Shown here: positions 17,330 to 25,785 of the stretch, piece after piece
How the letters are laid out: each line of letters begins with the position of its first letter
How positions within the stretch are numbered: position 1 is the stretch's first letter
Assembly (NCBI RefSeq): GCF_017874575.1
Contig: NZ_JAGGLU010000013.1
Span: 1 to 58,696, forward strand
DNA: 58,696 nucleotides
Direction of reading: 5' to 3'
From: Lactobacillus colini
Lineage (GTDB): Bacteria; Bacillota; Bacilli; Lactobacillales; Lactobacillaceae
Program-made: the position numbers and the translations under genes
Notes under the pieces: generated by a model
Told to the model about the DNA's origin: nothing
Seen by the model: the letters and a program-made list of their open reading frames with translations, nothing else
Databases searched by the model: none

Positions 17330-18849
17330 AATTTTTCCTTTTCTCTTAATTTTGAATATAAACATTTTTTAATTTTTTGAGCTAAGTCTGGGCAAAAGCA
17401 TTCTAAATAGTCACATGCTTTAAAAAGATCTTCTTGTTCATCCTTATTTAACGGAATATCTCCAGAATACTTTTTAAAAAAATCCTGTACAGCTGCTAAA
17501 GCACCAGAAAAATCTAATCTCGTCATCTTGGTGTCTAATCTGTTGCTCAGCAATTTAAATTTCTCATGAATGTTACATTGATCATTTAAAGAGCCATGTT
17601 CAAATTTCCAAATCAAATTTTTAACAAATTTTTTAGCACCTTTTAAATCAGAGTTATTAAATACTCTTGATTGCCTTACCAATAAATTAGCTTTAGCAGC
17701 AAAAATTCTCATAGCATCTAAACCGTATCTTTCAACTGTCTCCTGCAAGCCAACTACATTTTTATTAGATTTACGCATAGTCTGATGATCTTCGCCCATT
17801 AAAATTCCCACAACATAAACCCTATCAACGATTTTCTTTGGTAATAATTGATAAAGTCTTAGGGAATTAACAATATACTTTTGGTTAACTTCTGAAATAA
17901 AAAATGATTTTATGGTTGTAGTTGATTTCATAGCTAAATATGGTACTAAAAATTGAATATAGAATTCTGGGTCTAAAATAGAATTTTTAAGGCCTATTTG
18001 ACGGTTAATTTCCAACGTCTGGATGCCCGTTCCCTGTTCTCTATTTCTGGTAATAATCTGCTTATTACTTATTTCATCAGCAACCGTTTTCCAGTGCTTT
18101 GAAGGAATTACCCCCTGTAAACATGACATGTCTGGACTATTTACAAAGTCAATCGTCCAAGCTGTCGTTTCAACGGGAATTAAATTTTGATTACAAAACT
18201 TGCACTGATAAGTAGTAGACTCATGAATATCAAGTTCAATATTATTAATTGACGAATTACTTACATTTTCTTGATAAAAAACCGTTGGTGTTTGTAATCC
18301 TGACACTGTTTTAACTTTAAGTTTGCCAAGTGGAGTTTCTATATGAAGTGGGCCCAACCATTTATTAGGCACACCGATAAAAGCTGGTCTTAAATTATCC
18401 TTTTTTAAAGCACATACCCATCCAAGATTAGCTACAAAAAAGCCAGGTACAGCTTTTTTTTGTTTTTTAACCAATTTTAAATAATGATTTTCACCAGGCG
18501 ACAAGAATATTTGTCGATCATTTGGACAAATAAATACCGATACTGCAAGCTTTTGAATATATCCTTTAGTAATAAGGTTATTAATCTGTATTTTACAAAA
18601 TTCATAAAAATTCTGATCTGAATCACTAATCTTTGTTCCAGACCAATTGATATGCATTCTGTTAATATTCGCAAGATACTCATTAGTATCAAAACTTCTT
18701 AACCCTAACTCATTTAGGGCTATTACCTGCTGATAATTTTGTCCTTTAAGGCAATCATATCTGCATAAAATGTCCTGATAAATAAACGGAATCGCTGTTC
18801 CCAGATGAAAGAATGAAGAACTGCCCGGTGAACTAATTGAATACTGCAT
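17326..18849 (-). CDS. Class I aminoacyl-tRNA synthetase paralogue (Met/Leu-type) of a biosynthetic operon
   Basis: 507 residues from ATG 18849, which has GGAGG eight bases upstream; an earlier ATG overlaps that site. The N-terminus SISSPGSSSFFHLGTA is a modified HIGH motif (HLGT), followed by a DILCRYDCLKG stretch as in MetRS and LeuRS. Near residue 360 is TMRKSNKNV, a modified KMSKS, then ETVERYGLDAMRIFAA, the helix that follows KMSKS in LeuRS, IleRS and MetRS. One CxxC pair (CKFC near 217) may be half a zinc knuckle. A normal LeuRS or MetRS is 650 or more residues, so editing and anticodon domains are reduced. It may activate an amino acid as adenylate for transfer to a small molecule or carrier; this is inference. 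Confidence 0.75.
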   Translation of the reverse strand: MQYSISSPGSSSFFHLGTAIPFIYQDILCRYDCLKGQNYQQVIALNELGLRSFDTNEYLANINRMHINWSGTKISDSDQNFYEFCKIQINNLITKGYIQKLAVSVFICPNDRQIFLSPGENHYLKLVKKQKKAVPGFFVANLGWVCALKKDNLRPAFIGVPNKWLGPLHIETPLGKLKVKTVSGLQTPTVFYQENVSNSSINNIELDIHESTTYQCKFCNQNLIPVETTAWTIDFVNSPDMSCLQGVIPSKHWKTVADEISNKQIITRNREQGTGIQTLEINRQIGLKNSILDPEFYIQFLVPYLAMKSTTTIKSFFISEVNQKYIVNSLRLYQLLPKKIVDRVYVVGILMGEDHQTMRKSNKNVVGLQETVERYGLDAMRIFAAKANLLVRQSRVFNNSDLKGAKKFVKNLIWKFEHGSLNDQCNIHEKFKLLSNRLDTKMTRLDFSGALAAVQDFFKKYSGDIPLNKDEQEDLFKACDYLECFCPDLAQKIKKCLYSKLREKEKL

Positions 18850-18853
18850 TTGC

Positions 18854-19504
18854 CTAACCTCCATCTATGATAATATTTAGTATTTCTGATAAGAAATGAC
18901 ACTTAGATTTAGAGTTAGTACTATCTAAATTATTTGCCACTTTGATAGTTTTTAAGCCTAATTCCTTTGCAGGCAAAATATCATTTTCTTCCGAATCTCC
19001 AATCATCCAAGTCTCATTAATTGCTAAATTATAAGATTTTATAACCTTTAAAAACGCATTTCTTGAAGGTTTTCTAAATCCTATTTGGTCTGAAAAAAAA
19101 ACGTCGGTAAAGTATTTAAAATAATCTTCATTCTCTGAAATATAAAACTTGCTGTTCCATATTGAATTTGATAGCAAAAAAATTGAATAACCACGTTGAG
19201 TGAGATTTTCTAAAACACTTTTAGTATCGTAATTCCAAGAAAATCTTTCAGCTAGTTCCTGTGAAATCTGATCAATAATTTTTTCACAGATTTGATCATC
19301 ATCAAGTAGTCCTGAAAGTATGGATTTAGCAGTAAAATTTTCTTTTTTTTCCCTTAGACTATCCAACAACATCTGATTAAATGTTTTAATAGTATTTTCA
19401 TCCACGTCGAATTTTCTAAATATTTCTCTACTGATGTCTTTTGATGTTTCAAGAGACAAATCTTTTTTTAAAGTATTACCCAAATCAAAAATTAGACTAA
19501 CCAT
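18854..19504 (-). CDS. HAD-superfamily hydrolase
   Basis: A 216-residue protein of the HAD family with an alpha-helical cap. Motif I is FDLGNTL near residue 6, motif II FLLSNS near 115, and the late acidic motif MIGDSEENDILPAKELGLKTI near 170. The second Asp of motif I is replaced by Gly, which is common in epoxide-hydrolase-like and YihX-like HAD proteins. Its stop codon is embedded in the ribosome binding site of the aaRS-like gene, so expression is coupled. In this operon it could remove a phosphate from an intermediate. Substrate unknown. Confidence 0.8.
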   Translation of the reverse strand: MVSLIFDLGNTLKKDLSLETSKDISREIFRKFDVDENTIKTFNQMLLDSLREKKENFTAKSILSGLLDDDQICEKIIDQISQELAERFSWNYDTKSVLENLTQRGYSIFLLSNSIWNSKFYISENEDYFKYFTDVFFSDQIGFRKPSRNAFLKVIKSYNLAINETWMIGDSEENDILPAKELGLKTIKVANNLDSTNSKSKCHFLSEILNIIIDGG

Positions 19505-19508
19505 AACT

Positions 19509-20540
19509 CTACTCTCCTTGAATTGGCGTAATAAAACCTTTGACGGTTTCCCACGGTTCTAATGAAATATCGAAAACTTCTTTGTCTTCCAACAGTCTCT
19601 TTTCAAGAATACCCGCAAAAATTAAATTATGGTCTTTTTCGCCAACCTGAGCGTGAAGAAATCTTGATCCAACAACATATTTAACGTCACTAACAACAAG
19701 AGATCCTTCAAGGACCTCAAGAACTTTAATTTTATAAACAGGAGGAACAAATATTGCCTCACTATTATCTAAGATATTAGCTTTAACAATACAAAAACCA
19801 TATTTTTGTAATACTTTGGCTCTAAAAATCTCTGGTAAATCTGCCTCTACCTCTCTTATTGGAGATATATTTACATGAATATCAAAGAATCGTCCTGAGG
19901 TTTTCGTATATTCATTCGTAAGCGCCACTTCTTGACTAAAACCATCAATAGTAGCTGGCTGTCGTCTTGGAATCAATTTATCTCTAGTCTCATCGGAATA
20001 ATGCACAAAGCCATATTCTTTTAATTCTTCTAGGTGATCAATCAGTCTTAGAGTAGATTCTCTTCCATAAACTAGTAGATCAATGTCAGAGTCAGCAGAT
20101 AAGTCTGATAACCCTACTAAATTAGAACCACTGATACCTATTTTATTAAGAGAAATTTCACATTTTTTGGAAATTAATTTTACCAGTTGGCAAATCTTAA
20201 CTTCCAAACTATTTTTGTCAGGCTTATTAAATAATTCATGCATGACATCAATAGGATTATAGATTCTGACAATATGATTCCCTGGAATCATTACAGAAGA
20301 TTGAAGCTGAGAGTTATTAACCCAATGACTTTTCAACTTAGACTTTACGTAGTCTTGACCATCTATTAAATTTCTAAATTTAGAGTAACTTTGATTTTCT
20401 TTAGTTCTAGTTCCATTGGGGCTTGGATAATATTTCAAATATGATACAGCTGTGGATGGTATCTGAAAATCTAACAACGTTCGAAAAATATTACCATCTT
20501 CTGTTTCCACACAGGTACAATTTAAAATTTTACGATACAT
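19509..20540 (-). CDS. Nucleotidyltransferase with extended flanking domains
   Basis: A 343-residue protein. Residues 135-157 (GISGSNLVGLSDLSADSDIDL) carry the Pol-beta-type nucleotidyltransferase signature: G138-S139, then D152-x-D154 for two metal ions. The N-terminal 100 residues and C-terminal 100 residues are not common to simple antibiotic nucleotidyltransferases; the layout recalls stand-alone archaeal predicted nucleotidyltransferases (COG1665 type), which I recognise only loosely. It overlaps the preceding gene by 11 bases. It should transfer a nucleotide monophosphate to an alcohol or phosphate in the pathway. The acceptor is unknown. Confidence 0.7.
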   Translation of the reverse strand: MYRKILNCTCVETEDGNIFRTLLDFQIPSTAVSYLKYYPSPNGTRTKENQSYSKFRNLIDGQDYVKSKLKSHWVNNSQLQSSVMIPGNHIVRIYNPIDVMHELFNKPDKNSLEVKICQLVKLISKKCEISLNKIGISGSNLVGLSDLSADSDIDLLVYGRESTLRLIDHLEELKEYGFVHYSDETRDKLIPRRQPATIDGFSQEVALTNEYTKTSGRFFDIHVNISPIREVEADLPEIFRAKVLQKYGFCIVKANILDNSEAIFVPPVYKIKVLEVLEGSLVVSDVKYVVGSRFLHAQVGEKDHNLIFAGILEKRLLEDKEVFDISLEPWETVKGFITPIQGE

Positions 20541-21747
20541 AAAATCCCTTTTCTAAATTAGATGTCATTATTCTAGCTATAACATTTCCATTCTCAAGAG
20601 TTCCTAAAACACCTGATTTAATAAATGCATCTTCAGAAAATTCTCCAGCTTCGTCACATCCTTCATTACTTGGACTAATAACTACAGGTACCGGTAAAAA
20701 CGAGTGTTGTTTAGTTTTGCATAAAGTACAGTGATCAGCAGTAAGAATTATTGTTATCTCTTCATTAGCTTTACTTTCAAAGTACTTAATCATCTCATCT
20801 AGTTGCTCAAAGTACTTAATTTTTCTTTTCAAATCACCATCATGACTAGCCGCATCGAAACTTCCAATATTAATTACAAATAAATCATACTGATCTATTT
20901 GTTTAAGAATCGGATCAATATATTCCTTTGCTTTTATCTCTGATAAATCAATGTTTTTTAAATCAGTTAACGATTCTAAACCACAATATTTCAAAACACC
21001 GTATACATCTGGAATCCCGGTGACGAATCCACCCTTTATGCTTTTACTAGATAAAAGACCATTTGTTAACTGCGATGTTCTGGCCGCTCCTCGAAGTGTG
21101 ATCGCAGTAGTTTTGTTGTGATAGAGCAGTGACTGTTTCTGGAGGACTTCTCGTGTACAGTCATACAATTTATTTACGAAGTTAGCCAAAGGCACTGAGT
21201 CATTATCAAAGGGTACACACTCTTTTAAAGAAGAACCTTCCATTGCAAATAAATCTGATACATTGATTCCCTTAAAATTATGCTGATTATCATGAATAAT
21301 CAAAACGCCGCGATATTCTTTAATTGCTTGATATTCGAAGGCAATATCATTTAAAGGAGACAATGAATTAATCAAACTTTGAATTTTTACAGTATCTTGA
21401 ATTCGACCAGCCCTTTCATCTTTTACCAGCCGATTGTTATCAATCGTTGAAAGATCACATCTAAATACAATATCAGAGTCTGATAATTCAACATCAGTTG
21501 ATAAAGCTGCGAACAATCCTCTTCCAAGATGATTTAAGAAATTCCAATCACCCAATAATGCTCGATGGGCAACCGTAGAGCTTGGAACCATGCCCTCTCC
21601 AACTGGATAGACCATACCGCATATTCCTTTTTGAGTAAGCTTATCTAGCTCAGGTGTTCTAGCAACCTGCATAGGTGTCTTATTACCAAGTTCTTTATAT
21701 GTACAGTCACCCATTCCATCTCCGACAATCATTAAAACTTTATTCAC
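20530..21747 (-). CDS. Archaeal-type cofactor-independent phosphoglycerate mutase-like enzyme (alkaline phosphatase superfamily)
   Basis: A 405-residue metalloenzyme resembling ApgM, the archaeal 2,3-bisphosphoglycerate-independent phosphoglycerate mutase. Visible motifs are VLMIVGDGMGD (metal Asp 10), ELGNKTPMQVARTP, VPSSTVAHRALLG (probable nucleophile Ser57), HLGRGLFAAL, IVFRCDLSTID, DERAGRI, and the late metal site ILTADHCT. Lactobacilli do not use ApgM in glycolysis, so a biosynthetic role is likely: moving or removing a phosphate on a phospho-acid or phosphonate intermediate. One metal ligand region reads SFDAASHDGD. It sits between the two nucleotidyltransferase genes. Reaction unproven. 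Confidence 0.8.
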   Translation of the reverse strand: MNKVLMIVGDGMGDCTYKELGNKTPMQVARTPELDKLTQKGICGMVYPVGEGMVPSSTVAHRALLGDWNFLNHLGRGLFAALSTDVELSDSDIVFRCDLSTIDNNRLVKDERAGRIQDTVKIQSLINSLSPLNDIAFEYQAIKEYRGVLIIHDNQHNFKGINVSDLFAMEGSSLKECVPFDNDSVPLANFVNKLYDCTREVLQKQSLLYHNKTTAITLRGAARTSQLTNGLLSSKSIKGGFVTGIPDVYGVLKYCGLESLTDLKNIDLSEIKAKEYIDPILKQIDQYDLFVINIGSFDAASHDGDLKRKIKYFEQLDEMIKYFESKANEEITIILTADHCTLCKTKQHSFLPVPVVISPSNEGCDEAGEFSEDAFIKSGVLGTLENGNVIARIMTSNLEKGFYVS

Positions 21748-21759
21748 TTTAGTTCCTCC

Positions 21760-22581
21760 TCACACATTGCTATTTGTTTCTAGCCAAACATTACATTCTG
21801 AAATAACCAGTGGAGCAATTATTTCCAACTCTTGATCAAGTACTTTTAAATTATTAATTGGACAGGCTACCCAATTATAATATTTTTTTAATCTTTCACT
21901 CCAAATCATTGAGTCCTGTTGGATGGTTTCAAAACAGCATCTAACGTCTCTTGTATATCTCAATGGTTGATCCTGACTAGCTAAGATAGCAAAAACTGTT
22001 CTAATTAAATATTTTCCAATATGCCTACTTAGACTTTTAACTTCTTCAGAATTAGCAAAATTTAGTGTTTTTACTTCGTTTCTAAATCTTTGCATTTTCT
22101 TTTCACAAAAAGAAATATCTAGCTTATATACTTGTTGATTCAAAGAAATCCTGTTGATTTTTTGAGAGTAGTCTCTACCATATATACAGACTGACTGTGT
22201 CTTAAGTACAAATTTAGAAAAAAATGATTTTGTTTCTCCGCCAAGATATGAATCCGTAAAGCAAGCTATTCCAACTTCGCAAAAGAAAGTTTTATATTTT
22301 AAAGATAATTGCTTACATAAATTATCAATCAATGTCGTCGTTTTAAGATTTTTGTGTTTTACCCCTAAAATCAAATCTAAATCTGAAATGCCTAATACAA
22401 TATTATTAAAAGCCGCACTACCTCTAACAAACACAGACACTAAATTTTCGCCTATCTGTTCTTTTAAAAGTTCTAGAATATCATCAAGAATCAAATTATA
22501 GGGTGGACCCGGAAGCATTAGATGGTTATCTATATATCCACTTTGATCCATTTTCCAAAAATATTTGTCATAAACTTTCAT
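21760..22581 (-). CDS. Nucleotidyltransferase-domain protein
   Basis: A 273-residue protein with the minimal Pol-beta nucleotidyltransferase motif: VRGSAAFNN then SDLDLIL (G54-S55, D67, D69). The third catalytic Asp cannot be assigned with confidence. The C-terminal half is helical, like aminoglycoside nucleotidyltransferases. It overlaps the exporter gene by 14 bases. It may adenylylate or otherwise nucleotidylate the product, for biosynthesis or self-protection. Function is inferred only from fold. Confidence 0.7.
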   Translation of the reverse strand: MKVYDKYFWKMDQSGYIDNHLMLPGPPYNLILDDILELLKEQIGENLVSVFVRGSAAFNNIVLGISDLDLILGVKHKNLKTTTLIDNLCKQLSLKYKTFFCEVGIACFTDSYLGGETKSFFSKFVLKTQSVCIYGRDYSQKINRISLNQQVYKLDISFCEKKMQRFRNEVKTLNFANSEEVKSLSRHIGKYLIRTVFAILASQDQPLRYTRDVRCCFETIQQDSMIWSERLKKYYNWVACPINNLKVLDQELEIIAPLVISECNVWLETNSNV

Positions 22582-23758
22582 TTTTTCTCCCCATTAAAGA
22601 AATAAGGACTGAACAATTAATCAAACCAATTGCCACAGATGTAACCAAAAAACATAGATTTGCATTGTAATCACCTAATGCTCCAATTAATGTATTTCCA
22701 ATAAGTGTTGCGATTGATATTAATCCATAATACAAAGAGTAGATTTCACCTAGAAAACTATTTTTAAAACCTAGCTGCATGTAAGATTCAAAAGCTACGT
22801 TATATCGCAAATAATAGTAAGCCAAAATTGCTATTCCTATTATAAAAAGCGCTTTGGACTGTGTAGGAACTACTAATGCCATACAAATTGCCGATAGAAC
22901 TAGGCCTAATCGCTCTTTGCGCATTGAAATATCTACTTTATAAAATTTAAATGTTAGAACTGCCAAAATAGCTCCAAAAGACTGACTACTTTCTAAAACG
23001 CCATAAAGCCAGGATGATTTAAATACATGAACTGAATAGTACGGAGCCAAAATATTTATTCCAGCTATAAAAATATATAGTAAGAATATATTGGAAAATT
23101 TTTTCAAATTATCTTTATCTTTAAATAATGCGGTTATTGCCTCTCGATAGTGTGATCCTTTACTTTGTTGGACATTATCGGGAAATATATCATATTTTCC
23201 AAGATTATATAGAGAAATGAACGATGCTAAAAAAGAAAAACCATTGATTGACAAAGCAATAAATGCATTAATCATTCCTAAAGCAAACATGAAGGAAGCC
23301 AAGGTCGGTACAACTAATCTAACAATTTCTTTTGAAGCACTTAGGATCTCGTTATATTTCAAAACTTTATCCTTAGCAACAACAACCCCTGTAAGTTTCT
23401 TAAAAATTGGACCGGAAAAAGAACTGTTCAAGCTTAGTACAGAGTTTACTACTGTCAAAATTATATATGTTGCCAATTGTGAAGTTGATTCAAAAAGCCA
23501 CATTATTGCTGAGAAAATGCATATAATCATCGACAAAAGATCTAATAAACATAAATTTTTGATTATCTTTGTGCTAGCCGACGCTACTCCCCCAAATAAA
23601 GTAAAGGCAATTGTCACAACACTAGTTAGAGACAATGACAACGACAACATCGAAGCTTTAGAAAAATTGTTTACTATCCAAAGACTCAAGAAAACACTAA
23701 AAAACTGTGTTCCTATCAACGAAGCCGTTTTAGAAATTACTAAATTGATTTCTTTCAT
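22568..23758 (-). CDS. MFS exporter
   Basis: A 396-residue protein with about 12 hydrophobic segments, of the drug-efflux-like MFS_3 group. The N-terminus is MKEINLVISKTASLIGTQFFS and the loop between segments 2 and 3 is degenerate. It is the first gene of the nine-gene minus-strand operon. The position fits export of the finished product or self-resistance. No classical DHA motif A is obvious. Confidence 0.75.
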   Translation of the reverse strand: MKEINLVISKTASLIGTQFFSVFLSLWIVNNFSKASMLSLSLSLTSVVTIAFTLFGGVASASTKIIKNLCLLDLLSMIICIFSAIMWLFESTSQLATYIILTVVNSVLSLNSSFSGPIFKKLTGVVVAKDKVLKYNEILSASKEIVRLVVPTLASFMFALGMINAFIALSINGFSFLASFISLYNLGKYDIFPDNVQQSKGSHYREAITALFKDKDNLKKFSNIFLLYIFIAGINILAPYYSVHVFKSSWLYGVLESSQSFGAILAVLTFKFYKVDISMRKERLGLVLSAICMALVVPTQSKALFIIGIAILAYYYLRYNVAFESYMQLGFKNSFLGEIYSLYYGLISIATLIGNTLIGALGDYNANLCFLVTSVAIGLINCSVLISLMGRKNESL

Positions 23759-24282
23759 AAGTTTCCTTTGCTATCAATATTATGACGATATTAAATTTTA
23801 TGGTATATCAGTGTGATATTCGTGAGGCTGGAAAAAACTCATAAATTAAAGAATCCTACTAAAGTTTGGTATTAATAAACTTTGATTTAATAGGGGGTTA
23901 ATTTGAATAAGAGACCAAAATTAGTCAAAAATATACTTTTTCCTAGCCTCCTTTTTATATTGAATACCATAAAATTGCTATATAAATAATTAAGATACTT
24001 ATACTAAAAAGTATGAAACTTAGCTTGAAATTCAAATTAAGCAAATGTTATAAAATTGGTGTAATGCTACTATTCAGTAGTACTATCATTACATCTCTCA
24101 AAATGAAAATCTTGCATTTTTTTATCAACAAAACTAACATAAAGCTAAGTTTGAAAAAGCACTTTTTTAAAGATTAGATAAATAACAGTAAAAATACTAT
24201 TAAAATAGTGATCGTATATTTAATTTCCGTCAAATTAATAAAAACCACAATTACTAAATCAATATTGTCTTTGCTATTTATC
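23759..24282. promoter_or_regulatory. 523-bp intergenic region upstream of the biosynthetic operon with nested inverted repeats
   Basis: No ordinary gene. The inverted pair AAACTTAGCTT (24016-24026) and AAGCTAAGTTT (24143-24153) encloses a smaller hairpin: TGTAATG..CATTACA, with CTACT/AGTAG inside, around 24060-24094. A minus-strand AAGGAGG (about 23951) has no ATG at normal spacing. The region must contain the operon promoter, and its repeats may be operator or leader RNA structures. Two very small ORFs are noted separately. Confidence 0.45.
23903..23989 (+). CDS. Possible 28-residue cationic-hydrophobic peptide (TTG start)
   Basis: TTG at 23903 follows AGGGGG at a good distance and opens a 28-codon ORF with a basic N-terminus (NKRPKLVKN) and a hydrophobic core (ILFPSLLFIL). 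Size and charge recall pheromone or small membrane peptides. It is divergent from the operon. AT-rich sequence produces such ORFs by chance, so this is only a candidate. Confidence 0.2.
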   Translation: MNKRPKLVKNILFPSLLFILNTIKLLYK

Positions 24283-25785
24283 TTAAATATACCTTTTAGC
24301 TGACTTGTCACCACATCTATAACAGTAACTTGATTCAATAGGAACGCCTGTACTAATTTCAGGTTTATACATACAAGAAGTTAATCTACCCCCACATACA
24401 CATTCTTTTAATTCTATTGAATCTTTTACTAATACTGATCTATAAGTGTTAAAATTATCAAAATTGTGTAAATCATCATTAGGATTTAGAAACATAATTT
24501 CAGCAATTTTATTAGATAAAGGATTTATCCTATTTACTAATTCTTGTTCAAAATTTTTAAAATCCATTGGTGTGTTTTTTATCTTGCCTCTATTAATATT
24601 GTATATATAGTCAGAAAATATTTTTTTTGACATTTTATATATTGAATGATTTTCATTTAACATCATAGATGAAAAATAAAATGATATTCTTGATAAAATA
24701 TTACGAGTATTTTCAGGTAATCTATAAGTTTTAATTTCAGATTTTGAAACTTCTTCACTTGCTCTAGGTAATCCTATTTGAACAATTGAAACCATTGGCG
24801 AAATGTCGGACAGACTGTCATTTAATTTGCTTGCTATATTACTACAATTGTAGTTATCCATTATTAAGCTCAATTCAGGAGTATCTGCAGATTGCACTGA
24901 CAGCGAAGCTACAATTCTCTGAGTTAATCCCTCAATCGCATCCAAAACTATATTATATTTAGGGTCGTATAGTTTAGAGTCAAAAAAAGGAAAATTATTA
25001 CATGATAAAATATACAATTTATCTACATTTATTTTTTTAATTAAAATTGCTTTACTAATATCCTTAAAAAAAGACTGATTTTTATGTCCTATTGCAGGCG
25101 CAAAAGGTACAGTTTCTTTTAAATTATTTTTTAAGCTTGATAATGTAAAATCATTTAAATTTAAATGATCTTCTTTTCCATGTCCATGAAGAATCAGATT
25201 TGACCATTTATTTCTTAATAAAATATCCTTAATATCATATTTATCTAAATCTCTAGCTCCAAATATCTGCCAGTTCTTTGATGTATCTTTGTTTAAATTC
25301 AGTAAACTGAATACCCCTTTTCGTGTTTTAATATCCTCTCTTTGAATAAATTGCTTTGCTATTAACCAAGATAAAGAAGATTTATCCCTAGCTATTAACA
25401 AATTAATTTGAATAGAATTTTTTTGACAATAGCTAATGATATTTAACATTTTCTTTTGCGTAAAATCCTTATACAAGCCAATTATTACTAAACTTGTTTC
25501 TGAATTCATACAAGCATATTGATTCAGCTGTATCCATTTATTACAAAATATACTGCTTTTTTCATAGTAATTAACTGAGTCTGAAATCACTAGTCCATAA
25601 TCACTTTTATAAATTGGTAAAATGCTATAATTCAAACTTTTTTCATAAGATAATTTAATATTTTCTGTCAAATCACGTCTATCATCATCTATATACACTG
25701 GTATTTCAAGATGATTAGAAGTAATATTATTGAATAAAGTAATGTATGTTTCTAAACTTTTCAATACAGTAAATTTTTCACTCAT
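24283..25785 (-). CDS. CHAT/caspase-like cysteine protease-like protein with C-terminal zinc ribbon
   Basis: A 500-residue soluble protein I do not recognise as a whole. Residues 197-208 (LILHGHGKEDHL) and 258-264 (YILSCNN) form a His-Gly then Ser-Cys pair spaced as in caspase-fold peptidases of the CHAT and C25 groups, giving H200 or H202 and C262 as the possible dyad. The C-terminus has CVC (462-464), C471 and CxxCG (488-492), a zinc-ribbon pattern. No signal peptide or membrane segment. It is on the same strand, 523 bp upstream of the nine-gene operon. It could process a precursor peptide or act in defence or signalling. Catalysis is inferred from two motifs only. Confidence 0.55.
   Translation of the reverse strand: MSEKFTVLKSLETYITLFNNITSNHLEIPVYIDDDRRDLTENIKLSYEKSLNYSILPIYKSDYGLVISDSVNYYEKSSIFCNKWIQLNQYACMNSETSLVIIGLYKDFTQKKMLNIISYCQKNSIQINLLIARDKSSLSWLIAKQFIQREDIKTRKGVFSLLNLNKDTSKNWQIFGARDLDKYDIKDILLRNKWSNLILHGHGKEDHLNLNDFTLSSLKNNLKETVPFAPAIGHKNQSFFKDISKAILIKKINVDKLYILSCNNFPFFDSKLYDPKYNIVLDAIEGLTQRIVASLSVQSADTPELSLIMDNYNCSNIASKLNDSLSDISPMVSIVQIGLPRASEEVSKSEIKTYRLPENTRNILSRISFYFSSMMLNENHSIYKMSKKIFSDYIYNINRGKIKNTPMDFKNFEQELVNRINPLSNKIAEIMFLNPNDDLHNFDNFNTYRSVLVKDSIELKECVCGGRLTSCMYKPEISTGVPIESSYCYRCGDKSAKRYI

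Noticed and set aside
13689..23758. Phosphonate biosynthesis cluster
   Set aside because: The mutase-like, nucleotidyltransferase and HAD genes would fit, but there is no PEP mutase or phosphonopyruvate decarboxylase in the window, so the claim is not supported.
23217..23816. 199-codon plus-strand ORF opposite the MFS gene
   Set aside because: Antisense shadow of the exporter gene; composition is the reverse of membrane segments and it has no ribosome site.
23940..23960. Minus-strand AAGGAGG as the ribosome site of a precursor peptide gene
   Set aside because: No ATG, GTG or TTG lies at 5-12 bases; the first TTG is about 18 bases away.
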